Shown here: piece after piece, positions 1 through 10,627 of the stretch
How positions within the stretch are numbered: position 1 is the stretch's first letter
How the letters are laid out: the number at the start of each line of letters is the position of its first letter
Assembly: GCA_948144175.1 (NCBI GenBank)
Contig: CANXME010002591.1
Location: forward strand, 678,501 to 742,500
Origin: Closterium sp. NIES-65
Lineage: Eukaryota > Streptophyta > Zygnematophyceae > Desmidiales > Closteriaceae
Direction of reading: 5' to 3'
DNA: 64,000 nt
Program-made: the position numbers and the translations under genes
The notes under the pieces: generated by a model
The model's database searches: none
What the model was told of the DNA's origin: nothing
Seen by the model: only the letters and a program-made list of their open reading frames with translations

Positions 1-579
1 CCCTAGTTTCCCTTCTCACAAGCTGTCTCACGTGCTTTTCTTCTGCATGCAGCAGCACCTACTTCTCTCCTCCGCACTGCACAATCCCCCCCCCACTTCC
101 ATCCCTCTCTAACCCTTCCCTTCTCCCTCAACCCCCCCTCCTCCACCTGCCAGCACTCAAGCTTCCAGCGGGCAGGGGGCGCACCCCTCTGCCGTACATC
201 CTCACACTCGCCCCGCCACTCGCTTTCTCCCTCTCCAACCCCGACCTCTTCTTCACTGCTCTCGACCTTGCGGGCACATACGGAGGTGGGTGAGAGGAGA
301 GGGAAAAGCACACATGCATGCATGGAGCTCTGTGGAGTTCTGCCTTGATATACACATTGATGTCAAGTGATGATCAGCTTGGCTTGGCCTGCCTCAGTAT
401 TGGCCACCTGCAGGATTAGATGTGGTCCGGGCTATGTCCATGTGCCAGTGCTCACCACCGTGTGCCCACGCTCAGGGGCTTGCTCACCAGCTGTTTCCCT
501 GCCTCATCTGCTCTGATTCCGCTCCCTCATATCTCTCTCTCCTCGCCCTCCTATCTCCCGCCTCGGCCTCCTCTCAAAG
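1..579 (+). other. Intron or upstream sequence of the permease gene
   Basis: The stretch is rich in C and T and ends in a usable AG acceptor at 578-579, directly before the recognised permease exon. No segment upstream reads as the expected membrane-spanning part of the family, so the preceding exons probably lie to the left of the window. The polypyrimidine composition matches the introns of the other genes here. Nothing else is recognised. Confidence 0.5.
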
Positions 580-758
580 CAGTGCTGGTGCTGTTTGGCA
601 TCCTACCAGCAGCCATGGCATGGGTGGACCGTGCCTCTCTCCGGACCGCCACAGACCAGCCACGCCTTGTCCCGGGCGGCAATGTCACGCTCACCCTCAT
701 CATTGGCTTTGCTCTCACCATTATCACTAACGAGTTTGCATCCAACTTTGTCCACTGA
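580..758 (+). CDS. Tyrosine/tryptophan permease-like protein, last exon (partial)
   Basis: This is the C-terminal exon of a plant-type tyrosine-specific transport protein (HAAAP/Trp-Tyr permease family, plastid-predicted in plants). The visible peptide has the family's late signature: a membrane segment VLVLFGILPAAMAW, a polar loop, the LVPGG motif, a last hydrophobic segment (LTLIIGFALTIITNEF) and a short tail ending in TGA at 756-758. The acceptor AG is at 578-579, so the exon starts near 580 in the frame that keeps these motifs. The known role is proton-coupled aromatic amino acid transport across a membrane; substrate here is inferred from the family only. The gene is incomplete because its 5' part is outside the window. 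Next downstream is the bS16 gene on the same strand, about 580 bp away, and nothing suggests the two are linked. Confidence 0.75.
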
Positions 759-1340
759 CGTTTAGTCAGCCGGAGTGTGCACTGTTTGTCAAGTGTGCTT
801 GTACCAGAGAGTATGTGTTTGTTTGTATCATGTTTAAGTTTGCCTTCAAAAACTAATGACGTCATGTATTTATACCACAAACAGCACAGAGAAACCCTGA
901 CGGCAGGCAAACCGGATAGAAGTCCATGGTAGCTCAACAAGTCTACATACTACAATTCAATTTTCAATCAGATGGACATAAGAGGACATGTTGTGGAGGT
1001 AGGTAGCTATAGAAACCATCACTTACTGTTAGTCAGCGACACGCACTGCATGGCATCTGCTTTTTACGGTATTTATTTTCCTTATAGCGGTAGAGGAGTG
1101 TTTGTGATTTGATTCAATCATACAGTGCCACTAAGTTCAAAGTGATATTTCTTATGTTGTTTTGGGGGTTCGGGTACCTTTTTGCATAGAACGCAAAAAC
1201 GGAGATCAGGGAACCAGAGCAGTTTGTGGGTGAAGGCCGAACAGCCACCCCTGCTCCCTGCGTGCGTGTCTTGCGGCGACGAGCTGACTTAGCAGGAGAG
1301 AGATCGGCTGCGATCTAGACGCTTTTCAAACTACCGGATT
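759..1340. other. Intergenic, no gene seen
   Basis: This is the space between the permease stop and the bS16 start. It contains AT-richer sequence at 780-1200, presumably the permease 3' UTR and then the bS16 promoter and 5' UTR. No open reading frame with a recognisable product and no repeat of note was found. Confidence 0.5.
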
Positions 1341-2314
1341 ATGGGCGTCACGCGCATTCGGCTTGCGAGGTTCGGTCGTAAGAACCTCCCGTTTTTTCGC
1401 ATCCATGTCGCCGACAGTAGGTGTCCCACCGGCGGTCGGCATATCGAGTGCGTCGGTCACTATAACCCGCTGCCAGGTCAGGCTTCCTTGTCCTCATTTA
1501 CGTGGCCATCGCCGTAGTTTCTCTCGATTCTTCGGGTTTCCTCAGTTGTCTCGCGGCTGTCATCCTATGCGATACTCGACACTCGCAATCTCCCGTGGAG
1601 TTACGTGTCTCTCCTGTTTGCCGTGCTGCTTCTCCGTGCCTTCTGATTGTTTGCGTGTGTGCGCGATTCTCGTGCAGGCAAGGACGGAATGAAGCGCATC
1701 GGCATCAACACTGAACGCATCAAGTGAGGCACCCTCCTTTCCGCGTTCATCCTTACTCATCATCCCTCATTCATCCTTACTCCTCACCCCTCTTTTCTTA
1801 TTGCTCTATCCCCGTGTCAATCCTTTCTATCTTTGCTGCATGTCAGCGTCACCTTGCTGCTGAGATTCTGTCTTCACCGAACGTGCCGTGTCCTGCCTCC
1901 TTGCGATCTCTGTCGTTGAACGGTCATCCTTTTCCACCCCTGCCTTGCCTTGTTGATTGGTGTCTCGTTGTTCCTTACTGAGCCCTTTCAATACCTCCAC
2001 CCTACAGAAGTCCCATAAGTTGTTGCTCCCTAGATTTCCCTTCCCCGCTCTCTCATTAACCACTTTCCGACAGCCCTACACTGCTCGCATGCATTGCTCG
2101 CACTCTGTGCATCTGTCCCCCCGCCACTCTTGAGCAGTCACCTTTTTGTATTCATTGCTGTCATTGCAAACCCCTGACCAACAGGTACTGGCTGTCTGTG
2201 GGGGCCCAGCCGTCAGAGACGGTTGCAAAGCTTCTAGGCCGGATAGGGTTGCTACCACCTCTTCCTGTTCCAAAGCAGTTGCCACAAGTACCAAAGTCAA
2301 ATGTGGCTAAGTGA
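1341..2314 (+). CDS. Organellar ribosomal protein bS16, three exons
   Basis: The gene encodes small-subunit ribosomal protein bS16 of the mitochondrial/plastid type, which binds 16S rRNA in the body of the small subunit. Exons are 1341-1476, 1678-1723 and 2185-2314. All splice sites are GT-AG and the phases fit exactly (136+46+130 = 312 nt, 103 residues). The N-terminus has the diagnostic bS16 pattern ([11 protein letters not shown], then PFFRI, ADSRCP and YNPLPG). Exon 2 gives the short KDGMKRIG segment and exon 3 the [10 protein letters not shown] motif followed by a proline-rich end. The protein starts at the mature N-terminus with no separate presequence. In angiosperms nuclear bS16 also lacks one and is sent to mitochondria and plastids; that this holds here is inference. 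A 46-nt middle exon is unusually small. A copia LTR begins 54 bp after the stop codon. Confidence 0.93.
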
Positions 2315-2367
2315 TCTGTTTTCGTAACGAATGTAGCATGTTTCACGAAGAAACTGAAGGTATACCA

Positions 2368-2804
2368 TGTTGGGAACAAACAATCTTAAGCGCCTCTGTC
2401 GTGTCGAAACACCAAGGCACAAGCGAAGCAGAGCATATCGAGGCACCAGCGAGTCAACCCTCGGAGGTTGAAGTAACCGCTGGAGGTTACGCGAAAGTCA
2501 AAGGTCAGCGACCTTTGACTTGACAAATGCAGCGCGACAGCAAGGACACACAACTGACTCGACATTGAGCAGTTGCCCGAGTCGCACTGTATCGAACCGC
2601 AACAATAAAACAGTTTAATTATATCTCTTCGTATTCCTTGTACTCTTATATAAACCTTTGTACTTGCTTGTTTTAAATAACTTACTTTGCCCTCACATAC
2701 CAGCGCAAGGTGGTTCAAGGACTTCATTTGAACGCTTTCGCTACTACATCACTCTACTCAGAGTTTAACCCTACCAAAGATCCTAAGGGGCACTCAGCCC
2801 AACA
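2368..2804 (+). repeat. Copia-1 5' LTR
   Basis: A 437-bp terminal repeat, nearly identical to 9553-9989. A TATA-like TTATATAAA at about 2646-2654 probably marks the element's own promoter. It starts 54 bp after the bS16 stop codon on the same strand, so the bS16 transcript may run into it. Confidence 0.93.
2495..2521. promoter_or_regulatory. Perfect palindrome with inverted W-box cores in the LTR
   Basis: Two 12-nt arms, AAGTCAAAGGTC and its reverse complement, are separated by a 3-nt loop. Each arm contains TTGAC/GTCAA, the core of the WRKY-binding W-box. The same palindrome occurs in the 3' LTR (about 9680-9706) and, with one mismatch, in both Copia-2 LTRs (for example 27998-28024). The structure is seen directly; regulatory use is inferred. 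Confidence 0.55.
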
Positions 2805-3815
2805 TGGTATGAGAGCTGGTTAGGGTTAAAATTATTTCTCCTTAACACCTAATTCACCAAGAGACATGTCTACCAGAAAGGAGAGGAGCTCCTCCAACGG
2901 CTCTCCTGGTACTACTCCTACTCCACCTCCTGCCTCTGGCCTACAGATAGAGGAAGGCACAACAACGAGACCGGCAGCTGGGTCAACTGAAACACCCGCA
3001 AACCAAGGCGCGGGCTTCGATCGAAGCATGATGGAGAAGTTCTTCTCCTTCATGTCCTTCTACGAGCAGCATCAGCAAGGAGCACCTGCGCAATCAAATA
3101 ACAGCAACAACAACAACAACGTGACGCCCATGAGTCTCGATGGCTCATCCTACGCACGCAGGAATTAACAACAGCAACCTACCTTCGCTCCGTACGAGCC
3201 CCAGCGCGGCTCCGTCAGCTTCATGCCACAACCACAACCTGCACCGGGACAAGAGAGAACGCTGGACGCACTACAAGTTCAGTCGCAGTTCGCGCACGTT
3301 CTAAAACTGCAAACGACAAAACCCTTCGACGGGAAGGATTTCTTTACCTGGTCGTTCGAATTCGAGCTGATGATGGAAGGAGCGCAAATCCTTGGCTTCT
3401 TCGACGGGTCCCTGCCACACCCAACAAACGGCACACAGTATGAGAAGCAGCAGTACACCTATCAATCGATGATGGCGTACACGATACTACTGAGGAACAT
3501 CACTCCAACTCAACAACAAAACATACGGTCTTACCGAGGCTACGGCAACTCCGCGGAGCTCGCGTACAATCACTTGAAGAGCCTGTATCAAACAACAGAC
3601 AGCGTAAACCAAAGTCGGTTAATGGCGCAACTGACAACAATCGAAATGAAACCAGGCGAGAAGGGAATGGCGTATATCAGTCGCTGCCGCGAGCTGCGCG
3701 ACAAGCTTCTTCGATGTGGAGGATCGATTTCAGAGGACGCCTTCGTCACGGTTGTCATCGGCGGTCTTGGTCCTCACTGGCGCTCCACTCGCGCCATACT
3801 ACGAGCCCACGGGAA

Positions 3816-4054
3816 TGTTACAATACTAGCTTAAGAGGTAGTTGAGATTTAAGGCGGCCTAGGCTTAGTAGCCTATGCCAAGAGGAAGTCTAGAGGTTTG
3901 TGCCGAGGAAAGGTCGAGAAAGTTGGGAATGATTGTTCACTATAGCAAGAGAGTACATATAGCAAACAAGTGAAGAAAGAGGTGCACCACCTATAAAGTT
4001 CATATCTACACTACAGCTAGAACTACATGCAGGTATAAGAATATAATTCTGACA
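3816..4054 (-). repeat. LTR of the nested element (left)
   Basis: A 239-bp terminal repeat, TGTTACA...TCTGACA on the plus strand, matching 5071-5311. It is the 3' LTR in element orientation. Confidence 0.92.
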
Positions 4055-4734
4055 TCCCCCCGTAACTGCATGCAGGAATAGCTAAGTGCAAAACACAACC
4101 TGCAGGGGTACACCACAGACTGATAAAACAGCAACAGCAGGTATAGTAACAGAGCAGGTACAGCAAGTCGACAGCAAGCAATTCCTGCCACCCCCTTACC
4201 CTCTCCCCCCCACAACCACAGGAGGGGCAGCAGGGAGAGTGAGGAGGCGGGCTGGCTCTGGCTGGTCACCCCCTCCATCTCCTCACCCTCCCCCTCCCCC
4301 TCCCCCCCACACTGCTGCAGGAGCAGCAGAGGGGGGAAGAGAGGAGAGGTGGAGGGACGGCTGCTGGATGGTCTCACACCCGCCACCCCAGTGCCACTCC
4401 CCTAGCTCCCCCACACCCTCACACCCTCCCCCCCAGCGGCAGCTGCAGCAGTGGGAACGAAAGGAGGAGGAGGGGAAGGGAAGCACACTACCCAACACTC
4501 CAACACCCGCCACCCCCATACCCTCCCCCCCACGGCTGCAGGGAGACGAAGGAGGAGGGAGTGGGCGGGAAGAAAGCCGCAGAGCGGCTACATAGGGTCG
4601 GTGCAGGTAGGTCGGGGGCGGCTGCAGGGAGTGCAGGCGCGGGGTGAAGCAGAGGCACCGCCGAGTGCGCCTGGGGCGGGTACTTGGCGGTTCAGGACAC
4701 CATCACAGACGCCAGGGGCGGTTCCGCGGCGGCT

Positions 4735-4945
4735 CAAGGGCACCGTCGCGCATGCCACGGGGCGCACGACGAGCAGGGCACCGTCGCGTGCCACGGGGCG
4801 CACGACGGGCAAGTTCAAGTTTAGGGCACCGTCGTGTGCCTCGGGGCGCACGACTTGTAGGGCACCGTCGCGTGCCACAGGGCGCACGACGAGCAAGTTT
4901 AGAGCACCGTCGCGTGCCACGGGGTGCGCGACGGGCAGAGAAGGT
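4735..4945. repeat. Degenerate GC-rich tandem repeat inside the nested element
   Basis: Repeats of a unit around 28-45 bp with the core CACCGTCGCGTGCCACGGGG and GCGCACGAC, about five copies. It is open in several frames on both strands but gives arginine/alanine-rich low-complexity peptides without homology, so it is treated as non-coding. Confidence 0.7.
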
Positions 4946-5070
4946 GTCACTCGCCACCCGGGGGCGGGACAGGACGAAAATCGCCACGCGCCCTAGGCGC
5001 GCGACCGGAAAAACAGCAGCGGAAGCATAAGGCGGGCCCACAGGCCAGGACGAAACACGCTCTAATGCCA

Positions 5071-5311
5071 TGTTACAATACTAGCTTAAGAGGTAGTTGA
5101 GATTTAAGGCGGCCTAGGCTTAGTAGCCTAGGCCAAGAGCAAGTCGAGAGGTTTGTGCCAAGGAGGAAAGGTCGAGAAAGTTGGAATGATTGTTCACTAT
5201 AGCAAGAGATTACATATAGCAAACAAGTGAAGAAAGAGGTGCACCACCTATAAAGTTCATATCTACACTACAGCTAGAACTACATGCAGGTATAAGAATA
5301 TAATTCTGACA
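5071..5311 (-). repeat. LTR of the nested element (right)
   Basis: A 241-bp terminal repeat matching 3816-4054. It is the 5' LTR in element orientation, with the primer-binding site at 5059-5070 on the minus strand. Confidence 0.92.
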
Positions 5312-8300
5312 GGGAAAATTTCTGAAGCAGCACTTTGCGCCGAACTCCACGCCGAGCAGCAAGACATGGACCTGCAAGAAGAACGACACAAGAGAAAGGT
5401 ATCAGTGCCCGAATTCGCGTTTCACACTCAGCGGCGCCACAACAACGACAACAATCGACCGAAAATCGTACCTCCGTTCTGCCACCTCTGCAAGACTTTA
5501 GGGCATCCTCGTACGCACTGCCCGAATCGACAACAGTCAACGTCGCCGCAACGCCAACTTCGCCCTTCAAGCAGTCAAGTCGCCTCAACGCAAGCAAATC
5601 CGAAAACTTCAGTACAAGTCTCAACAACATCGACGGTACAACCTGCGAAAGGAACAAAAAACATCGTCAGCTGCATGGCAAGGCTGAGTGACTCCTGCGT
5701 AACTGAGTCACCACCACATTACTCACCAGAAGAACAACTCGACAACAGCACGCCTTGCCGCGAGTCACTTCAACCGAACCTGACGTACGCCGCCATCGCT
5801 CAAAGCGAGCCGTCCGGGAAGGATACATGGTTCTTGGACAGTTGCTGCGGACAACATATGTGCTCTTCAGGACGTTTCGTTCAACGCGAGCACCAACTTC
5901 AACGAGAAGTCGTCATCACTATCGCCAATAATCAGAACCTGCGCACACGACGACAAGGAGTAGTGCAACTTCAGTCGCGAGAGACGAATGTCATGCTACA
6001 AATGTCCAAAGTCCTAATAGCAGAAGGACTTGGCTACAACTTACTGAGCTTCAGTCAGTTGATGGCGAAAGGCATACATCTGGAAGCCGACAGTACCACC
6101 CAGGAGTTCAAGCTGTACCACGGGAAGGGCGGCCTCTACATCGGAAAGGCGGTCCTGAAGAACAATATCTTCGTTCTCGATTTCGTCCCAGACCTGGGCA
6201 CCGCAGACAGTGACGGGATCGTCACCTTCACATCTTGGACGCACCCGCCGGATCTCGACCCTGACTTCAGTCCGGAAGGCTTTTGGTATTCACATACCAT
6301 TCCTGAAGCAGAACGAACACGTGCGTTAGTAACAATACAACATTCGGCAGCAGCAGAGACAACATCGGCAGCAGCAGAGACAACATCGGCAGCAGCAGAG
6401 ACAACATCGGCAGCAGCAGAGACAACATCGACAACAGCAGAGACATCATCGGCAGCAGCAGAGACATCATCGGCAGCAGCAGAAACAACAACAGTAGCAG
6501 CAACAACGACACCAGTCCTCGTTGACGAAGCACCACCAACACCCGCACAGCAGTTGAATCCGGCTCAACGGGAAGTCCATAGAAGCGCAAACTTCACCGC
6601 CAGCTTCTACTCCAACTCCGACGCGTATCGACGCTCACCCGGACACCGCGCCTCCGAAGACATCTGGCACGCACGCATGGGACACCTAAGCAACACTGTG
6701 TTAAGCAACACAATAAGAGCAGGAGTCCTTGACAAGGACTCGTTACTACTACTCGACGGCAGAGAACTTCAACGGGCACGAGGAACATGTCTTACCTGCC
6801 CCGAAGCCGACTTATCACATCGGCCGTTCGCTCCTCATCACAACCCGAGCGCACCCGCGTACGCACCACTCGAAAAGGTGTATAGCGACATCCTGTACAA
6901 TCGGGAACCAGGACAAGTAAAGAACAACTACACAATCACCTTCATCGACGCCGCCACCCGTTACGTCTGGCATCTAAACCTACCCAGGCGCGACATGGTC
7001 CTCGAAGCATTCGCTGTTTGGCTACCAGTAGCAGAAAGAGAGTCGGGCGTAAAGCTGAAAAGCTTCCAGTCTGACGGAGGAGGAGAATACACCTCTCAGC
7101 GATTCAAGCAGTACCTGGCGGAAAGGGGAATCAAGCAGCTCCTCTCTCTTCCCTACGCCCATCAGCAGCAAGGTGTAGCAGAAAGAATGAACAGGACTCT
7201 GCAGAACAGCATGCGCAAACTGTTACGTGGCATGCGGCTACCCAACCACTAGTGGCCTGCAGCAATGGACCACGCCGTCATGCTGCACAACTTGCTGTCG
7301 TCATCATCGCTTCCAAACAACGCATCACCGCATCTGCTATGGACAGGGAAACAGGGCAGCACAAAAATGTTACGATTTTTCGGATGCATGGTACAGTACC
7401 GACCCCCAGTAGCACGAGCGGGCCGATTTTCTCAACGCGCACAGTGGGGACTACACCTCGGCATCGAAAAGAACTACAACGCGTGGAAAATCTTTGACGT
7501 CCACTCCAAGGAAACAGTAGCAGCACGCGACGTCATTTTCTACGAACGACTCACGCTCCAGACATACCTTGCCAACCTGCAAGAGGACCAAGATCCCACA
7601 GGTTGTTTTCGTGGTGACCGAGCCTTCGCCTCAGCAGCGGACGAAGCTGACTGGGACGAGCAGAATGTGGCCAACGCATCAGAAGAAGCTGGACCCCATC
7701 TGTTCAGCTCCGTCGACGTCCCCATGGACGAAGATAACCCTCGCGAAAGTGTCAACGCCGAAACCTTCTACTACTTCGCCGACAACGGTTACGTAATACC
7801 TGCGACAGTCAACACCAACGAAGCAGAATGGGTAGGACCGAATTTCATACCTGATCCAGAAGCGGGAGATGAAGCAGCTTATCCCGAGGATGCAACTCTT
7901 CCCCGCTACTCACAGACTGGACTGCAGATCCTCGGACTCGTCACCGCAGTCCACGGCAACACTCTTCCTAAGGAGCCTGCGACGGTTCAGCAGGCTCTGG
8001 GGGGGGAACACAGGGAAAAATGGCGTGAAGCCATGGACAGAGAGTTAAAGGCGCTGGAGGAACGGAACACCTGGAAAGTTGTCCCCATCAGCGTGGCAAG
8101 GAACAAGACCATTCTCACCGGGAAATGGGTCTTCCGCGTTAAAACAAAAGCATACGGCACAATTGAGAAGTTCAAAGCACGCTGGGTTGTGCGTGGATTC
8201 GATCAGGAGCACGGACGGGACTTCACCGAGACATTCGCCCCGGTTAGCCGACATACCTCACTTCGAATCCTCCTCGCGATCACCGCCATGAAGAAAAGGA

Positions 8301-9552
8301 AGCTACGGCAAATCGATGTCGCCAACGCGTTCCTCTACGCACCTGTCGACGCGGAAATCTTCCTCGTGCTCCCACACGGTACCAACGGGGAACCTAACCA
8401 AGTCTGTCAACTGCTAAAATCACTTTACGGGATCAAGCAAGCTCCGCGGCTATGGCAACAGTACCTACACGCTCGCCTCATTCGCATCGGATTCCGCCAA
8501 CTACCTCACGACCAAGGAATGTACCGACTCACTAAAGACACCGACTACATTCTGCTGATCGTCTACGTAGACGACCTACTCTACATCGGCTCCACTGACG
8601 ACATCACCACCTGGTTCGAAGGGGAGCTACAGAGGGATCTCGCACTCACGGTCTCCTCTACCGTCACACAGTACCTCGGCTTAAACATTCGGGAAGAAGA
8701 AGGCGCGATCTACCTCAACGCCGCTAAGTACGCCGACACCATCGCCAAACGCTTCGCGCTCACACCTACCACCATCTCTACGCCCTACCGCTACGTGACA
8801 GGAAACCACAAGGAAGGATCCTCTCTACTCAAATCCGCCGGGATACGCGACTACCAGAGAAAGCTGGGCTGCCTTTTCTTCGCAGCTGTCACCTGCCGCC
8901 CAGATCTATCCTATTCCGCAAGCCAGCTCGCCACCTACCTCAAGAAGCCTGAAGCAGAACACCTGGCAAAGCTCGACCGCGCTCTCTACTACTTCGTAAG
9001 TACCTCAACGATCGGCCTAACCTACTACAAGAACACAACCACGCCGACTAAATTAATCGGCTACGTCGACGCTGATCACGCTGGCGACTCAGACAATAGG
9101 CGCTCCCGCACTGGCTACATCTACCGCCTCGAACCTATCGGACCGATCTCCTGGCAATCGAGTAAGCAGGAATTAATTGCTCTCTCGTCCGCTGAAGCAG
9201 AATATATTGCACTCTGCTCAGCCACCAAGGAAGGACTCTATCTTCGCGAGCTGCTGGAAGAAGCGAAGTTAGCCGAGTTACCCAACTTCACTCTGTTCTG
9301 CGACAACCAATCTGCAATTCGCATCGCCAACAAAAATGGATTCGCAAACAGAATGAAGCATATCGCTCTGCGATATTTCTTCGTGAAAGACGAGATTGAG
9401 AAGGGGAGACTTGAACTATCCTACTGTCCCACGTCCGAGATGGCAGCTGACTACTTGACCAAGAAGCTCGGAAAACAGAAGTTCGAGTACTGCATGCTGC
9501 TGACTGGACAAAGCCACGTCACCAGCAGCGACACTCCAGAAGCGAAGGGGAG

Positions 9553-9989
9553 TGTTGGGAACAAACAATCTTAAGCGCCTCTGTCGTGTCGAAACACCAA
9601 GGCACAAGCGAAGCAGAGCATATCGAGGCACCAGCGAGTCAACCCTCGGAGGTTGAAGTAACCGCTGGAGGTTACGCGAAAGTCAAAGGTCAGGGACCTT
9701 TGACTTGACAAATGCAGCGCGACAGCAAGGACACACAACTGACTCGACATTGAGCAGTTGCCCGAGTCGCACTGTATCGAACCGCAACAGTAAAACAGTT
9801 AAATTATATCTCTTCGTATTCCTTGTACTCTTATATAAACCTTTGTACTTGCTTGTTTTAAACAACTTACTTTGCCCTCACATACCAGCGCAAGGTGGTT
9901 CAAGGACTTCATTTAAACGCTTCCGCTACTACATCACTCTACTCAGAGTTTAACCCTACCAAAGATCCTAAGGGGCACTCAGCCCAACA
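9553..9989 (+). repeat. Copia-1 3' LTR
   Basis: A 437-bp copy of the 5' LTR with about six mismatches. It is preceded by a purine-rich tract (GAAGCGAAGGGGAG) that fits the plus-strand primer site, and followed by the TACCA target duplication. Confidence 0.93.
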
Positions 9990-10013
9990 TACCATAGGTT
10001 TCAGAAAAGAAGG

Positions 10014-10350
10014 CATAGTGTAAGGAATTTTCTCGATATTCCTTAGCGCACCCTGCAACATCGCGTACAGCAGCAGCCGTTGTTCGCCCGTTACTGCTAA
10101 CGGGGCTTCGCCGACTTCGCGCGCACTGTTTCACCAAACATCGCACTGCTGGCCTGGCCGTGTCGGCCTACGCTTCGGGACTAGCCCGAGCCTCGCTTCC
10201 AGCGTAGTACTAGCTAGCTCGCACGCACCGCGTTACCGTTTGCATGTTTCGGGTATAAATGTTCGCTCATGCCTTCACTCACATTTTGTACTCGTTTGAC
10301 ACCTCAGTGCAATTCTCGCTATTTCGATTCATTGCACCCGTAACACATAG
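10014..10350 (+). mobile_element. Solo LTR, 327 bp
   Basis: The block 10019-10345 begins TGTAAGGAAT and ends CCGTAACA. It is flanked by a perfect 5-bp duplication, CATAG (10014-10018 and 10346-10350). It contains a TATA box (GGGTATAAAT, TATAAA at 10254-10259) and is unrelated to the Copia-1 LTR. A lone LTR with target duplication is the usual product of recombination between the two LTRs of a full element. The superfamily cannot be told from the LTR alone. It ends about 280 bp before the PDI start codon, on the same strand. Confidence 0.8.
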
Positions 10351-10627
10351 AAAAGATGTACCACTTAATTAATGCAGTGTTTTCCTCTCAGCGCGACACC
10401 TTCTGCTGGGTATACCAGTCGAATGTTCGATCTTCCTCGCTGCTTTCGATCTTGTCATTCTCGAAGCACCACGTCAGCCTCGATGTTTTCCTAACCGTTC
10501 CTTTCCCCCAGATCTCCCCTCCACCTCCATTTGAATCAACTCTCCAAGCGACCAACAAATCCAAGCATCACCATTTTCACTTCGATTTCCTAGCTTCCGT
10601 TTCTCCTTCTGAGTGACATCGATCACC

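Larger units (their letters stand above)
3811..5316 (-). mobile_element. Nested non-autonomous LTR element (TRIM/LARD type)
   Basis: The element spans 3816-5311 and lies inside Copia-1 gag. It is bounded by a GGGAA target duplication (3811-3815, 5312-5316). LTRs are at 3816-4054 (239 bp) and 5071-5311 (241 bp). Orientation is minus: on that strand TGGCATTAGAGC, close to the tRNA-Met primer-binding consensus, follows the right-hand LTR, and a G-rich tract lies just before the left-hand LTR. The roughly 1-kb interior encodes no recognisable gag or pol. It is made of polypyrimidine/polypurine tracts plus a degenerate GC-rich tandem repeat, so mobilisation would depend on proteins from other elements. 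LTR divergence is about 2% plus two small indels. It must be younger than Copia-1, because it is inserted in it. Confidence 0.9.
2363..9994 (+). mobile_element. Copia-1: Ty1/copia LTR retrotransposon, with nested insertion
   Basis: The element spans 2368-9989 and is flanked by the 5-bp target duplication TACCA (2363-2367, 9990-9994). Its two 437-bp LTRs start TGTTGGG and end CAACA. A primer-binding site like the initiator tRNA-Met complement (TGGTATGAGAGC) follows the 5' LTR at 2805, and a purine tract precedes the 3' LTR. In copia order, the internal region shows gag (from about 2.87 kb), a CCHC zinc knuckle near 5.48 kb, protease near 5.8 kb, the integrase HHCC and core at 6.7-7.2 kb, reverse transcriptase with YVDD near 8.57 kb, and RNase H near 9.07 kb. 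It is broken: another LTR element sits in gag and there are about two further breaks. The LTRs differ at roughly six sites (about 1.4%), so the insertion is fairly recent. A glutamine/alanine/threonine repeat lies near 6.35-6.5 kb. It is the same family as Copia-2. Confidence 0.93.
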
